64,000 nt of DNA from Rapana venosa (GCA_028751875.1 CM054157.1:18045-82044), one strand, 5' to 3'; positions 48,216-63,844 are shown, numbered from the stretch's first letter. Notes: generated by a model not told the origin, from the letters alone. Made by a program: numbers and translations.

Positions 48216-48410
48216 GGGAAGACAGGCACCACACGGTTGCCCTTCATACACTTTTATGTATGCATCTTGAGATTATTGCAAAACTTACCTGATTAACACT
48301 GCAGGCTTCTGCATCTCTCGGGCCTGGTTGTCACTGGGACATATTGTGATAGAAAGCGTAGATTATAGCCCTGTGCTACAGTCTCAACCCACATGCACTT
48401 CCCACACAGC
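48216..48410 (+). repeat. Composite repeat, left part (split by LINE insertion)
   Basis: Aligns with 53320-53527, sharing GGGAAGAC, GCATCTCTCGGGCC, GATAGAAAGC and CATGCACTTCC. The remainder of the composite continues at 48950-49240, so the LINE tail at 48411-48949 is an insertion. Confidence 0.7.
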
Positions 48411-48446
48411 ATAATAATAATAATAATAATAATAATAATTATAATA

Positions 48447-48499
<53 letters not shown>

Positions 48500-48620
48500 T
48501 AATAATAATAATAATAATAATAAGTGATAGATGATGATATGATGATGATGATGATGATGATGATAATAATATTAATAATAATAATAATAATAATAAAAAT
48601 TAATAATAATAATAATAATA

Positions 48621-48661
<41 letters not shown>

Positions 48662-48949
48662 TAAAATAATAATAATAATAATAATAATAATGATGATGAT
48701 GATGAAGTCAGGAATTTATATAGAGCTGAATCTTGTAAAGAAAGCACATCAAAGTGCTTGCATTCAAATCATTCACTCGCATGCAACTGTCCACAAATAT
48801 CAGGAAAAACAAATACCAAATTTTTACACACACACACACATACAGCTCAACACGCTTAAGTGGGGTGGTGGAGGTGAAGGTAGCGATTGAAAAAGAAGGA
48901 TCAGATAACGGGGGAAGATCTCGGGTCGAAAATAAGTGCGTTTTGAGGC
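48411..48949 (-). mobile_element. CR1/L2-like LINE 3' end, inserted into a composite repeat
   Basis: Read on the minus strand, 48949-48720 matches the 3' UTR of the 36.6-37.4-kb copy (CTCCACCACCCCACTTAAG, GCATGCGAGTGAATGATTTG, TATATAAATTCC) and ends in a long (ATT)n tail occupying 48411-48708, with CAT/ATC variants. The contiguous paralogue at 53320-53850 serves as the empty site. Confidence 0.7.
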
Positions 48950-49240
48950 TGGATCATCGTCATCCTCATCGATCATCATGCAGTAAGAGAAACTTGTCTC
49001 TGAGTCAGTGACTCCAGTTGCTCTGGTCTCATGGTGACCTCGGGTTTGGTTTGCAAATACATTTCTATTCCTGTGGTGAGTTTGTGTCAAAGTCTTTAGG
49101 GTTGGAGGTTCACGGGAGATGGTCGTTGGAGGGACGGTGTAGTGATCACCACCATGGGTGGGTTTCTCACTCAGTCTGGCTCCTTGACTGGGCAATTGCT
49201 GTCGTCAGTAAGGGGACTAGTAGGTAGTGTCCTGTCTGTG
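48950..49240 (+). repeat. Composite repeat, right part
   Basis: Matches 53531-53840: GTTGCTCTGGTCTCATGGTG, GAGTTTGTGTCAAAG, GTTGGAGGTTCACGGG and GTAGGTAGTGTCCTG. Noncoding. Confidence 0.7.
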
Positions 49241-50140
<900 letters not shown>

Positions 50141-50472
50141 AATGATTTGTTGAGGACATGTAGATAAGCCAGAGGCTTCTTTACACCAGGCTCTCATGAA
50201 AAAAGAAGCCAAGTGGCAAACGAACATGAAGAAATATATAACATATACACAATAATGATAAACTTAATTACTCACTTAATTATTTATGCGATCAACTACT
50301 CACATTAAAAGTCAATACATGCAAGCGTATGTTGGTATTGCTACAAGTAGACGTTTTCATTTTTCACACATTAATATGTAAAAAACAACAACAAACAACC
50401 CCACACACAAATGAACACGACATTTTCATTCGACTACCTGACATTAAAAGAAACAAATACCAACCATTTCAA

Positions 50473-50770
50473 GTAAAGGTACTAGGTAAAGGTGTCCCAT
50501 AACCTATGTTGTCGTAGGGGAGCGAGGCATCAGAGGCCTCAGCTTCTCCAGGGGCCAGCATATTGAGGGTGGCGCCCATCTCCTCTCCCTCTCTGCTTTA
50601 CCTTCCCTGACCCTAAAGAGGCAGGTATCCGTTTACAGCTGGGTGAACTGTGGGACTGTACTGAAACCAAGGCGCGCAAACGGTCACCCATCCAAGTAAT
50701 AACCACGCTCGATGCTGCTTAACTTGGCTGGGGAAAAGCGAGTGCTCTGACCACTGAGCTATCCCGTCCT
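50473..50770 (-). mobile_element. SINE with tRNA-like head and 5S rRNA-like segment, copy 3
   Basis: Same orientation and structure as 47830-48124, with substitutions such as AAGTAATAACC in the 5S-like part. Confidence 0.75.
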
Positions 50771-50906
50771 GCCCCAAACCAACCATTTAAGCTCAAGTCA
50801 AATGTAAAAAACCGTTAAATGACAGACCATGACATTTAACATCTTGAAACACCAAGTCACTGGACTGTTTTCATGTATCTACAATCCTAAGCAAGGGCAA
50901 CACATT

Positions 50907-51275
50907 TTACAAAAAGACCTTAACAACATTTAATCTCCGGAAAAAAAGTAAACCAGTCTCATCTTTACTGTCCAATGCTTCTACATTAAAAGCAATGTAT
51001 TTCTGACAAATTACATCGTATGACTTACTTACAAACAAAAAGTGGATTTCTTCTCTGTTTTTTTCACCACACATGTCATGTCTTAATTTCATTATCTTTT
51101 TATACTTCTGTTGAAATTCGTCTTGTTTCTTATCCCCGCCTTTCCAACAAAATCTTACTGTGAGTGACCTTTCTATTTTCAAGTCCCTTCTTGATGGAAT
51201 TGCCTTACTCTCTCAGGCAATACACAGCTATTTATTCTTTCAAGTCCAGCCTGAAAACACATCTCTCTTAATCTT
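50907..51275 (-). mobile_element. Probable LINE fragments
   Basis: A minus-strand frame (51182-50907) reads MKLRHDMCGEKNREEIHFLF and CQKYIAFN, similar in layout to the zinc-knuckle-like tail of other LINE ORF2 proteins. Plus-strand 51190-51275 (TTCAAGTCCAGCCTGAAAAC) matches the CR1/L2-like RT end. Both are short and degraded. Confidence 0.45.
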
Positions 51276-51324
51276 AAATTTATCGTTCAATTAGTCTGTG
51301 CGTGTGTTTTTATCTATTTTCATT

Positions 51325-51492
51325 CTTTTATTTCGAGGATAATGGAATGATCAATCGTGTGGGTTTTTTGTTTCAATCCAGTCCTCATGTGTAGGCAGTT
51401 TTTGTAAATTTCGTTATCCGTTCCCATCGGCACAATATGGCCTACTCTTCCGAATAGCGGAACGGGTTTTAGCGTGTGCGCAAGATATTCTG

Positions 51493-51500
<8 letters not shown>
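51325..51500 (+). repeat. Dispersed repeat, copy matching 1500-1690
   Basis: Shares ATAATGGAAT, CACAATA-GGCCTACTCTT, GCGGAAC and TGTGCG-AAGAT with the 1.5-kb copy. It ends at a long (GT)n. Confidence 0.6.

Positions 51501-51588
<88 letters not shown>
51495..51588. repeat. (GT)n microsatellite
   Basis: About 46 uninterrupted GT units; a second GT/GC-rich tract lies at 51745-51800. Confidence 0.95.
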
Positions 51589-51884
51589 TCCGTGTGTGGG
51601 TGCCAGCGCGCGTGCCTGATATGGTTCGCGTTTGCACACGTGGGTATGTAACGTAATGTGGCAGGGTAAGATGTTTTCAAGTGGCATGCTTGGAAATGAT
51701 GAGGAGAAGCCAGTCAGGAGAAAAAATTTAAAATGATTACGTGCATGCGCGCGCGCGTGCGTGCGCGTGTGTGTGTGTGTGTGTGAGTGTGTGTGTGGCT
51801 GCCCACATGCATTTGTCTATTTATTTGGTAGTCCGTATAGATATTATGTATCTGTTTGTAAGCATAAGAGAGATTAGGCGGTTT

Positions 51885-52030
51885 ACTTGCTTGCTTGCTT
51901 TCTTGCTTGCTTACTTACTTACTTACTTATACTTACTTACTTACTTACTTACCTACTTACTTACATGGGGCATGGGGATGTGACAGAACGAAGCCCCATA
52001 TTGGATGCATATGATCCCAGAACTCTTAAC
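51885..52030 (+). repeat. (CTTA)n tract with adjoining repeated sequence
   Basis: Tetranucleotide CTTG/CTTA repeats (51885-51965) followed by GGGATGTGACAGAACGAAG. The same combination recurs at 52755-52828, so this is a duplicated module. It flanks the LINE tail between them. Confidence 0.7.
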
Positions 52031-52130
52031 ATCAAGGTGCAAGGCCGCTTCTATGCCATTGATATGTCACTACCTTTATATTTTTGTGTCTGAAATACAC
52101 TTTTAAAAGAGAAGAGCCCGGTGTATTGAG

Positions 52131-52272
<142 letters not shown>

Positions 52273-52628
52273 GGGGAGAGAACTCTGAACTCTGAACTAT
52301 GAACGTGTTTAATATGTACATTGGCCCTTAGGCCACAATACACGGAGTTTGGGGGAAGGAGGGGAATCAACATACTGGTATATACAGTACCATAGTATAT
52401 GGAAGAAACGAAAACAACCAAACCATCAACCAATTAAAGTGAATCATGACTACAGTGATCAAGTCTTAGACTATGAACTAGATTAACAATGCAATTTGAC
52501 TGCGTAAATATTTATAACACAATATAATATCAAAACCGGTATAAATCAAAATGTAATATTTAAATTCAGGTTGATAGAAACAATATTTGTAGAGACATAT
52601 CTTATTTGACACATGTATCAATTAAGTC
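52273..52628 (-). mobile_element. LINE 3' UTR fragment
   Basis: Closely matches the 3' UTR at 38966-39290, including CAAGTCTTAGACTATGAACT, TTTGACTGCGTAAATATTTA and GTAGAGACATATCTTATTTG. It stops abruptly at a second GA tract (52629-52754). Confidence 0.75.
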
Positions 52629-52653
52629 GGAGAGAGAGAGAGAGAAAGGGGGG

Positions 52654-52737
<84 letters not shown>

Positions 52738-52754
52738 GGGGAGAGAGAGAGAGA
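52629..52754. repeat. (GA)n microsatellite
   Basis: GA tract with a short GGGGGGG interruption, abutting the 5' break of the LINE 3' UTR fragment. Confidence 0.9.
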
Positions 52755-52824
52755 ACTTACCTACTTACTTACTTACATAGGGATGTGACAGAATGAAATC
52801 TCATGTTAGATGCATATAATCCCA

Positions 52825-53185
<361 letters not shown>

Positions 53186-53196
53186 GGAAGACACTA

Positions 53197-53850
53197 GCCG
53201 CCATGGCGCAGCGGTTAGCGCTTGAGTTACGGACTGGAAAGTTGCGGGTTCGATTCCCATAAGAGTCATAGGGATTTTTCGGACTTCGGCCGACTCCTAC
53301 CCAGAAAGAGTGTTCTGTGCGCTCAGTGGGAAGACTGGGACCACACAGTCGAGCTTCATCCACTTAACGGATGCGAGTTTGAGAGTGTTGCTCAAATTAC
53401 CTGACCAACAATTCCGGTGTCTGTATCTCTCGGGCCCGGTTGACGCTGGGATATAATTATTATGATAGAAAGCATAGAGTACAACCCTGTCAAGTAGTCT
53501 CAAAGCATATGCACTTCCACAGCAGCAGCATTACGTCATCCTCATTGTCATTGATCATCATGCAATAAAACAAAATGCCTCTGATTCGGTGGTCCTGGTT
53601 GCTCTGGTCTCATGGTGACCTCAGATTCGGTTTGCCCATACGCTTCTGTGCCTTTGGTGAGTTTGTGTCAAAGCCTTTGGGGGTTGGAGGTTCACGGGGG
53701 ACAGTCTTTCGAGGGACGTTGTGGTGGCTGCCACCTCGGGTGGGCAACTCACTTGGTCTGGGCTCCGCAACTGAGGTAATACTGTCGTTAGTAGGGGGCT
53801 TAGTGGGTGGTGTCCTGCGTATGTTAGCTCAGAACAGGCACCACTGAACA
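53197..53850 (+). mobile_element. Composite SINE-like repeat with tRNA-derived head
   Basis: Head GCCGCCATGGCGCAGCGG with GGTTAGCGC (A box) and GGGTTCGATTCCC (B box, about 53248-53260). Its body is shared with 48216-48410 and 48950-49240. The 3' part (53600-53850) includes TCATGGTGACCTC and GTGGGTGGTGTCCTGC. A short-interspersed element of about 330 bp fused to a second repeat is likely. Confidence 0.65.
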
Positions 53851-54189
53851 CCACCAAAGTGACCCAGCAGCAGTGCAGGGCCCCTCTGGCTGGTGGCACC
53901 ACGGCAGCCTGATAGTGATGGGCTCCCTGTGGACCTTCTGACCCTGAGGATGAGACATAACAAATCTGGGTGTGGCTGTTGCGGGAAGATTGAAATGAGC
54001 GGCGTGGGAACAGCAGGACAGGGGATGTCACAGAAGATGAGGCAGCAAAAAAAAAAGAAAGAAAGAGGGAAGACTCTTAGGACTGAATCACAGACTGAGT
54101 GACAGACTGGACGCATGTCTTTGTCTAAATGTCTGACATGTAGTCATGTTCTCTCGATGCCAGAACAAGAAGACGAAATATGCAATAAA

Positions 54190-54345
54190 GCTCTGCACTC
54201 ATCCTGGAACCTGATCAGCTAGACTAGCCCTAAGAATGAAAAACAAAATGTGAACACATCGCTCCCCTCTTACAATGTCTCCACTGGCTGCCTGCCTCAC
54301 AAAGAGTGAAAAATAAGATTGGTTCCTTTCTGTTACAAATGGTTT
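54190..54345 (+). mobile_element. CR1/L2-like LINE, short RT-tail fragment
   Basis: Reads HRSPLLQCLHWLPASQRVKN in one frame, matching the HxSPLLRxLHWLP signature of LINE RT tails. Unrelated AT-rich sequence follows. Confidence 0.6.
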
Positions 54346-54839
54346 AGAGAGGATCTTTGTTTAGAAAAGATTAATATATTACATACACGAATTGAGGCTA
54401 ATAATAAAGAAATAGCTTATGGCATGCTCGAAACAATATGTTTGACTCATTTAGTTTGGCACCTAATGAGCCTAGGTAGATCAATATAGCAGCGAGGCAG
54501 TCCTTTCCAAACACTAATTTAGATCAAACAACTGAGAACTTAAACGTTTTCTTTATATGGTAATCATGTTCATATATAAAAAAGAAGAAAAAGAAGAAAA
54601 CCAAACCCAACTACAATAACAACATTAGCAAAACATCAATGGCAAAAACGAAATATTTATGAAGGGAGAAAAACAAGGACACTCGGGAAAAGTCGATTTG
54701 AACCAGATGTTGTGGCTCTTTCTCTAGTTGTCTAAAGAAACGGCATACAAAACTCTGTTATATAAACAAACCTCATTACTTCTGACCAGTTCAATATGTC
54801 ATGCATGTTAGTCAAATGAATCACGATAACTTTTACACT

Positions 54840-55385
54840 TGCAGAGTTCATTTAGAAGCGATGTGTTGCACAGGGACACACCTCAGAATCACTGACAATG
54901 TGGAACTTGGTAAACATGTGATGTCTAAGTCTTCAGTGTCCAGTCCTCAGCCTCACAGTTGTTACTTGGTCTTCTCTGGGGAGAAGGTGATAATCATCCT
55001 TACTGCTGAATTTAAGGTACTGCTGAAGCCATCTTCTCTTTTGCTTTTCCTTCACAAGTGTCTTTGCCTCTTCATACATCATCTCCTGCCCCTCTTGAGG
55101 CATCTGACCTCCTATCTTTGCCAGAAGGTCAGATTCCTCATTGCCATGGATGTTGCAGTATGAGGGAACCCATTGGATGACCTTTCAAGGGCTTTACCTA
55201 TAAGAAGAGAAATTATGTGGTAATTATTGCAAATGTCCTCGGAAGCTTTTTTTGGTGTAGGAGAAACATCAGCGATTTTCCATACTTGAGGAAAGTTGGA
55301 TTTTCACAACCTTCTATTAAAAAGAGTGGTTAAGGGATCCAGAATAACTGACAGAGCAGCATTGAGGATTTTTTTTCTGTTTAAA
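54840..55385 (-). mobile_element. I/Nimb-like LINE fragment: RT N-terminal segment joined to RNase H end
   Basis: On the minus strand, 55375-55190 reads VILDPLTTLFNRRL then QVWKIADVSPTPKKAS and GKALER, the start of a LINE RT domain. At about 55188 it passes directly into KVIQWVPSYCNIHGNEESDL, an RNase H domain end, followed by a KTLVKEKQ helix and REDQVTTVRLRTGH with a C-terminal HMFTKFHIVSDSEVCPC segment. Presence of RNase H points to an I-superfamily element. The whole RT catalytic core is missing between the two parts. Confidence 0.7.
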
Positions 55386-55725
55386 ATGTCTTCATAAAGT
55401 CCACCCTCTTTTTTCTGCAACTGTTTTTACTTGTACATTCCATCTCGCTCGCTCAGTTCTGCTGCAGACACCTGATGCTTTCAGACACCTGATGCTTTCA
55501 AACACCTGATGCTTTCAAACACCTGATGCTTTCAAACACCTGATGCTTTCAAACACCCAGATTAAATCAATCCACTGTTGGCCATTGCCCTTTCTCTATT
55601 TCTGATCTATCCATCGGGAATGACCTCCCTTTCTGACTTTGCCAATAGCCTATATTTAATGCTTTAAAATCTAGCCTAAAGTTACACTTATTTCCGACCT
55701 AGGATTTTCCCCTATAGCTACTCCT
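55385..55725 (+). mobile_element. CR1/L2-like LINE, RT-tail fragment with internal 17-bp repeats
   Basis: Begins TTTAAAATGTCTTCATAAAG, and continues with the region equivalent to 3.8-4.05 kb. Between 55468 and 55557 the segment ACACCTGATGCTTTCAA is repeated about five times, a copy-specific expansion. CTGT and CA microsatellites follow (55735-55820). Confidence 0.7.
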
Positions 55726-55745
55726 CTTATCTATGTATCTATCTA

Positions 55746-55776
<31 letters not shown>

Positions 55777-55786
55777 ATCTATTTAT

Positions 55787-55824
<38 letters not shown>

Positions 55825-55924
55825 AAGCACACCTCCCCACACGCACATACAATGTATATGTCAGAAAAGAGTTCAAACAATAATAAGTGAACGCACTATA
55901 TTCTCTTGTTTAATTTGATCTGTC

Positions 55925-57050
<1,126 letters not shown>

Positions 57051-57052
57051 CC

Positions 57053-58150
57053 TCATCGGCTTGAATACACTGATGTAGTCCTTTGCGCGTCATCTACCTT
57101 GTGACAGCATAAGAATCGCTTGGCTTCCTGCCTGAATTTTCTCCCACTCAACAGGTACAGGTAAAAATTGGAAGCCGTTGCACTTATCCAACCGAAGGTA
57201 AAAAACGTTTTCACCAGCTCTACAATCGCCCGGGTGTCTTCGTCAGAAATCTTGATGTGATCCATCTGCATGTATATGGAAAAGATGCAGGGAGGAAGGG
57301 TAAAGATGAGGTAGGCTGCTGACGTGACGATGAGAGTGACTGACATGGACTGGAATCTGTCAGCGCCAGCAGTCTTCTGTGGATGGGCCCCTGCTCTCAT
57401 TTTGCGGGACAGCTCTGCAGATTTGATGACCTGTTGAATAAGGATGCAGTTCCCGATAGCCAGAAAGAAGAACGGGAGGATGGAGTAAAAGAGCATGTAC
57501 TGCCATTCGAAGAAGTCTATAAGGTAGACATAGGTTCTGTGGAACTGGCAGTTTCTGTATTCCGGCCAGTAAGCGAAGGTGAACAGAAAATGGAAGTTCA
57601 TGGTGACGGCGAATACAAAGATCAACGTCACGATCGTCTTTCCCCTTTTCACCGTACACAACACCCCAACACGATGCGGCGCCACCACTGACGTCACTCG
57701 CTGATACGTCATCGCCACCAGAAGCCACGCTGACGTAATCCCAGTCACGTGGTACACGATGGTGGGCAGTGAACACAGAAGGTCGAATTTGAAGAAGCGG
57801 GGAGGCCAGGAATATCCCCTGCCCACCCAGAAAAACACCACAGCGGTCAGCAGCTGACACTGGTCAGACAGGGCGAGAGCGGTGAAGTACAGGGACAGAC
57901 AGGCCGTGGACTGTGAGGACCTCATCCCCCGCATCACCACCACCGTCATCACATTGCCGAAAGAACCTAGCACCAGAATTCCAGGAGGCACCACTCTCCA
58001 CAGCATAGTGTTGACGTCAGTGAGGACGTTTGTGGAATTAGTCGCGTTGTTCCCTCTGGCTGAATTATCGTTGATTTCATCATCGCTTTGCCACGTTGAG
58101 CTTTGAACCCAGTTGCTGAATGAGGAATCACCTGTTTCTGAAGATGTCAT
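57053..58150 (-). CDS. Rhodopsin-like (class A) G-protein-coupled receptor
   Basis: Intact 365-codon single-exon gene. The extracellular N-terminus (1-50) has two N-glycosylation sites (N35, N38). Seven hydrophobic helices: TM1 about 51-75 (GSFGNVMTVVVM), TM2 83-108 (ALALSD), TM3 122-150, TM4 171-194, TM5 217-243, TM6 268-293, TM7 313-337. C126 and C201 fit the conserved extracellular disulfide. The DRY position reads YQR (149-151), TM6 has FTLPP instead of CWxP, and NPxxY reads NFYLY (328-332). C348-C349 may be palmitoylated. This matches the divergent peptide-receptor-like GPCRs expanded in molluscs and other lophotrochozoans (family knowledge); ligand unknown. The start codon has an A-rich upstream context with A at -3. 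No neighbouring gene or operon is visible; no intron is needed. Confidence 0.85.
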   Translation of the reverse strand: MTSSETGDSSFSNWVQSSTWQSDDEINDNSARGNNATNSTNVLTDVNTMLWRVVPPGILVLGSFGNVMTVVVMRGMRSSQSTACLSLYFTALALSDQCQLLTAVVFFWVGRGYSWPPRFFKFDLLCSLPTIVYHVTGITSAWLLVAMTYQRVTSVVAPHRVGVLCTVKRGKTIVTLIFVFAVTMNFHFLFTFAYWPEYRNCQFHRTYVYLIDFFEWQYMLFYSILPFFFLAIGNCILIQQVIKSAELSRKMRAGAHPQKTAGADRFQSMSVTLIVTSAAYLIFTLPPCIFSIYMQMDHIKISDEDTRAIVELVKTFFTFGWISATASNFYLYLLSGRKFRQEAKRFLCCHKVDDAQRTTSVYSSR

Positions 58151-60540
<2,390 letters not shown>

Positions 60541-60735
60541 TGAGGCACTGTGCAATTAAACCATTCCAGAGTTCAAAGTTCTCTCTCACACTTTCTCTCT
60601 CTCTCATTGTATTGTAGTTTGGCCTAAGGCTGATGTGCAATTAAACCATTTCAGAGTTCATAGTTCTCTCTCTGTCTCTGTCTGTCTGCCTGTCTCTCTC
60701 CTCTCCTCCTCTCCTCTCTCCTCTCTCTCTCTCTC

Positions 60736-60782
<47 letters not shown>

Positions 60783-60812
60783 CTCTCTCACTCTCTGTGT
60801 CTCTCTCGGGTC
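60541..60812 (+). repeat. CT-tailed LINE end modules
   Basis: Two copies of the module GTGCAATTAAACCATT, CAGAGTTCA, (CT)n, at 60550-60603 and 60640-60812, the second preceded by TTTGGCCTAAGGCTGAT. It is the same module as in the 63.2-63.96-kb array. Confidence 0.75.
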
Positions 60813-61068
60813 AATGGTAAACTTGTCAAGAACAGGTGTGTGTTTATGAGCTCTGATATATTTTTTTGTCAAATTGGACTATCTACAGTGGTTGTCCAGT
60901 GCTGACACTCTGCCTGTGGGTAGCTGGTGCACTATGCCAGTTTCCTTGCGTTTCGGTCAGTGTGCGGTGGGTTTTTGCCTGTGTACCAGGCTTTCATGCT
61001 GAAACGGGCGAAACTCAAAGCAGCCATGTTCATGGTGTGTTGACATTACAAACGGGTGTAACGGTGCT

Positions 61069-61905
61069 ATGACAAGTGTGCTTCTCTTTCTGCTCTACAT
61101 GGGCACTTTAATCCATCAGTGTGGAGACATCGAATTGAACCCTGGCCCTCCGAAGCCAGACCCCTTAAAGCAGACGACACTGAGAAGTGAAGGGCAGTGA
61201 CGGACAAGCAGCAGTGGGCTGGCAGCAGGTGAGAAATCCTGGGAAGATCCTGCAACTAAGAAAGTGATGGCAATGTTAGCAAACATGAATGCAGACATGA
61301 ATAGCAAAGTTGAGGCTATGAGAAAAGATAGGACAGAGCTAAAGGAATCAAATTGTGAACTGAAAGAAGACATTCATGAGAATGAGATTTTCATCGATCG
61401 TTTAAAGAGAGAAAATGAGCTCCTGAGAGAAGAAAACAGTGCACTGAAAATGAGAGTTGAAGATCTTGAGAGAAAGACTGACTACTTGTAAGGCCAATCC
61501 AAGGAAACAACCTAATAATCTATGGAATACCCAGGGAAGAAAAAGAGACTTGGCAGAAGTGTGAAGGCCGTGTAACTGATTTGCTCATTGACCAACTGGA
61601 AATGGCAGAATCTGTGGAGTTTGACAGAGTGCACCGTGTGAACGCCAGTCCAAAGCCACCCATCATCACCCGATGTACCTTCTTCAAAGACAGAGAGAAG
61701 ATTTTGAAAGAAAAACGAAAGCACAGGCATTTTCATTGGCGAAGATTTCTCCACAAGATTCAGAGAGCTGAGAAGAAGGCTGGCTCCACTCATCAAGTGG
61801 GCCAGAGAGCAGGGGAAGAAAGCCACCATGGTGTACGACCACCTGGTCATCGAGGGGAAAAGGTTTGACCTGACTGCTGAAGACAGACTGTTTGAAGCTG
61901 GATAG
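61069..61905 (+). pseudogene. LINE ORF1 with signal-like leader, 2A peptide, coiled coil and L1-ORF1-like C-terminus
   Basis: From ATG 61069 a hydrophobic leader (TSVLLFLLYMGTLI) is followed by a complete 2A motif, DIELNPGP (61126-61149), preceded by CG as usual. After about 16 codons an in-frame TGA (61198-61200) interrupts; the same frame then runs on with a long coiled coil (KEDIHENEIFIDRLKREN and following heptads, 61264-61491). In another frame it continues as GNNLIIYGIPREEKETWQ and FDRVHRVNASPKPPII, an RRM-like L1 ORF1 core. A third frame reads FIGEDFS then PLIKWAREQGKKATMV and VIEGKRFDL, ending at TAG 61903-61905. 2A makes ribosomes skip a peptide bond; ORF1 binds element RNA. At least one stop and two frameshifts make it nonfunctional as sequenced. 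Confidence 0.75.
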
Positions 61906-62715
61906 TGTGTCGGCCGGCCCCTCAGAACAGTCACAGAAACTGAAAAACCACACACAAACATGGTGATGCTGTTCCTTGTTTAAGGGGGAGGAGAATCCAA
62001 ACCCTACACCTGTAGCAAACTGTGCACACACATAGGGTGACAGGTCAGGCCAGTGTTGGGGTCAACCTGTTCATCCTGAGAGGTGGCAGTCAAGTTGCAC
62101 GTGCTATTGGGACGGGTTTGGGGAGGCGAGGGTCGCCTGGTGACAGCAAGTTGTGTTCGAATGAGAAAGAGAGGAACAAGAGAGGATGTAAGAATGTGAT
62201 GCATGTTACTAAAAAAATACTGTTGTTATCTCTGATACAGCCGGTTTTTCCGATAGGGCAGGTTTTTTCTGGAGGGTATAGTGATAATACGTTTAAAACA
62301 AATAATTATGTCTATTCATAACTCACAAGCTGATTTCACTGAGAAGAGACAATGTAAACTTGATAAAAGAAATGTGGGTATAGAAAAAGATAACACTGTG
62401 TGTTAAGAAAGAGCTGTTTTGCTTCCATGTAGAAATATACCAAGTGGCTCTAGTGAAGAGAATGTGGCAGGTAGTGGATGTGAGAGATGTGTGGATTGTG
62501 ATGCTGATCGTGTGATTATGGAGAAAACTCTGTGGATAATATGTCTCCGGGACGATGCGACAAAAGGTGGAGGGGTGAGAGTGATGATGGGATGAAAGAG
62601 GATGACAAAAGTGGAGGGGGAGGGTCATTACAGTCAGTTTAAAGGGGGGGGAAAAGGAAAAGGACGCTAGTGGTGGGAGCTGGTATTGGGGAAGTCAGGG
62701 TGGGGTTGCAAACAG
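61906..62715 (+). other. LINE inter-ORF region
   Basis: Between ORF1 and ORF2. It has a decayed plus-strand frame at 62022-62321 and G-rich sequence with GGGAGGGGGAGG-type runs near 62615-62660. No separate gene recognised. Confidence 0.5.
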
Positions 62716-62716
62716 A

Positions 62717-63198
62717 TTGTCTTTTTTGCAATGGAATGTGTGTGGTATTGTTTCAAAACTAAACGATTCTGATTTTGTAAATTTTATCTCGTCATTTAAC
62801 TTTGTTTGTCTTGTTGAGACGTTTGTTCACAGATTTGAGTCTAATTTATTTGAAGATCATGATTTTTGTGTGAAACCAGCTTTTAAACTGACACAGTGTG
62901 GGAGATGTTCAAGGGGGATTATTTGTCTTGTGCGTAAGGCTTTTCTCCCTTACGTGCGCTATATTGAGGATAGCAGTGACTGTTGTGCGTCTTTTATTTT
63001 GAGAAAGATTTTTTTTCATTTTCCTAGAAATGTTTTATTTGTTTGTACTTACTTACACCCAGAAAATTCTCCATATTATTCGTATTTTGATTGTGACGAT
63101 GAACTAGTATACTTGAAGAAAATATTTTGGAAAAGATGTTCATGTTTGATGATTTTAAAATTATACTGTGTGGGGATTTAAATGCTGGGACTTCAGAT
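62717..63198 (+). pseudogene. LINE ORF2, APE endonuclease N-terminal part only
   Basis: Begins MSFLQWNVCGIVSKLNDSDF with the APE-type WNVCG entry motif and VCLVETFVH (the catalytic Glu region, residues about 32-37). It continues through a typical endonuclease pattern; near 63140 the frame shifts to FKIILCGDLNAGTSDIS, carrying the GDLN catalytic motif. Immediately after DIS the sequence becomes (CT)n at about 63199 and no RT follows. The endonuclease would nick target DNA during retrotransposition. Loss of the rest of ORF2 makes this copy dead. Confidence 0.75.
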
Positions 63199-63227
63199 AT
63201 CTCTCTCTTTCTCTCTCTTCTCTCCTC

Positions 63228-63262
<35 letters not shown>

Positions 63263-63438
63263 GTTTTGTGGCCTGAGGCCGATGTGCAATTAAATAATTT
63301 CATAGTTTCAGATCTCTCTCTTTTTCTCTCTTTCTCCCCCCTCTCTCTCTCTCTCCTTGTATTGTGGCCTAAGGCCCATGTGCAATTAAACCAGTTCAAT
63401 TGCTCTTTCTCTCTTTCTCTCTCCTCCCTCCCTCCCTC

Positions 63439-63477
<39 letters not shown>

Positions 63478-63552
63478 TTTCTCTGTATTGTGGCCTAAGG
63501 CTGATGTGCAATTAAACCAGTTCAGATTTCTTTTTCTCTCTTTCTCTCTCTC

Positions 63553-63610
<58 letters not shown>

Positions 63611-63671
63611 GTGGCCTAAGGATGATGTGCAATTAAACCACTTCAGATTTCTCTTTCTCTCTTTCTCTCTC

Positions 63672-63727
<56 letters not shown>

Positions 63728-63790
63728 GTAGTGTGGCCTGAGGCCTACGTGCAATTAAACCAGTTCAGTGTTCAGAGTTTTCTCTCTCCT

Positions 63791-63844
<54 letters not shown>

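Noticed and set aside
57360..57860. 166-codon minus-strand frame overlapping the receptor
   Set aside because: It is a shadow of the GPCR in another frame; the GPCR frame has seven helices and conserved cysteines.
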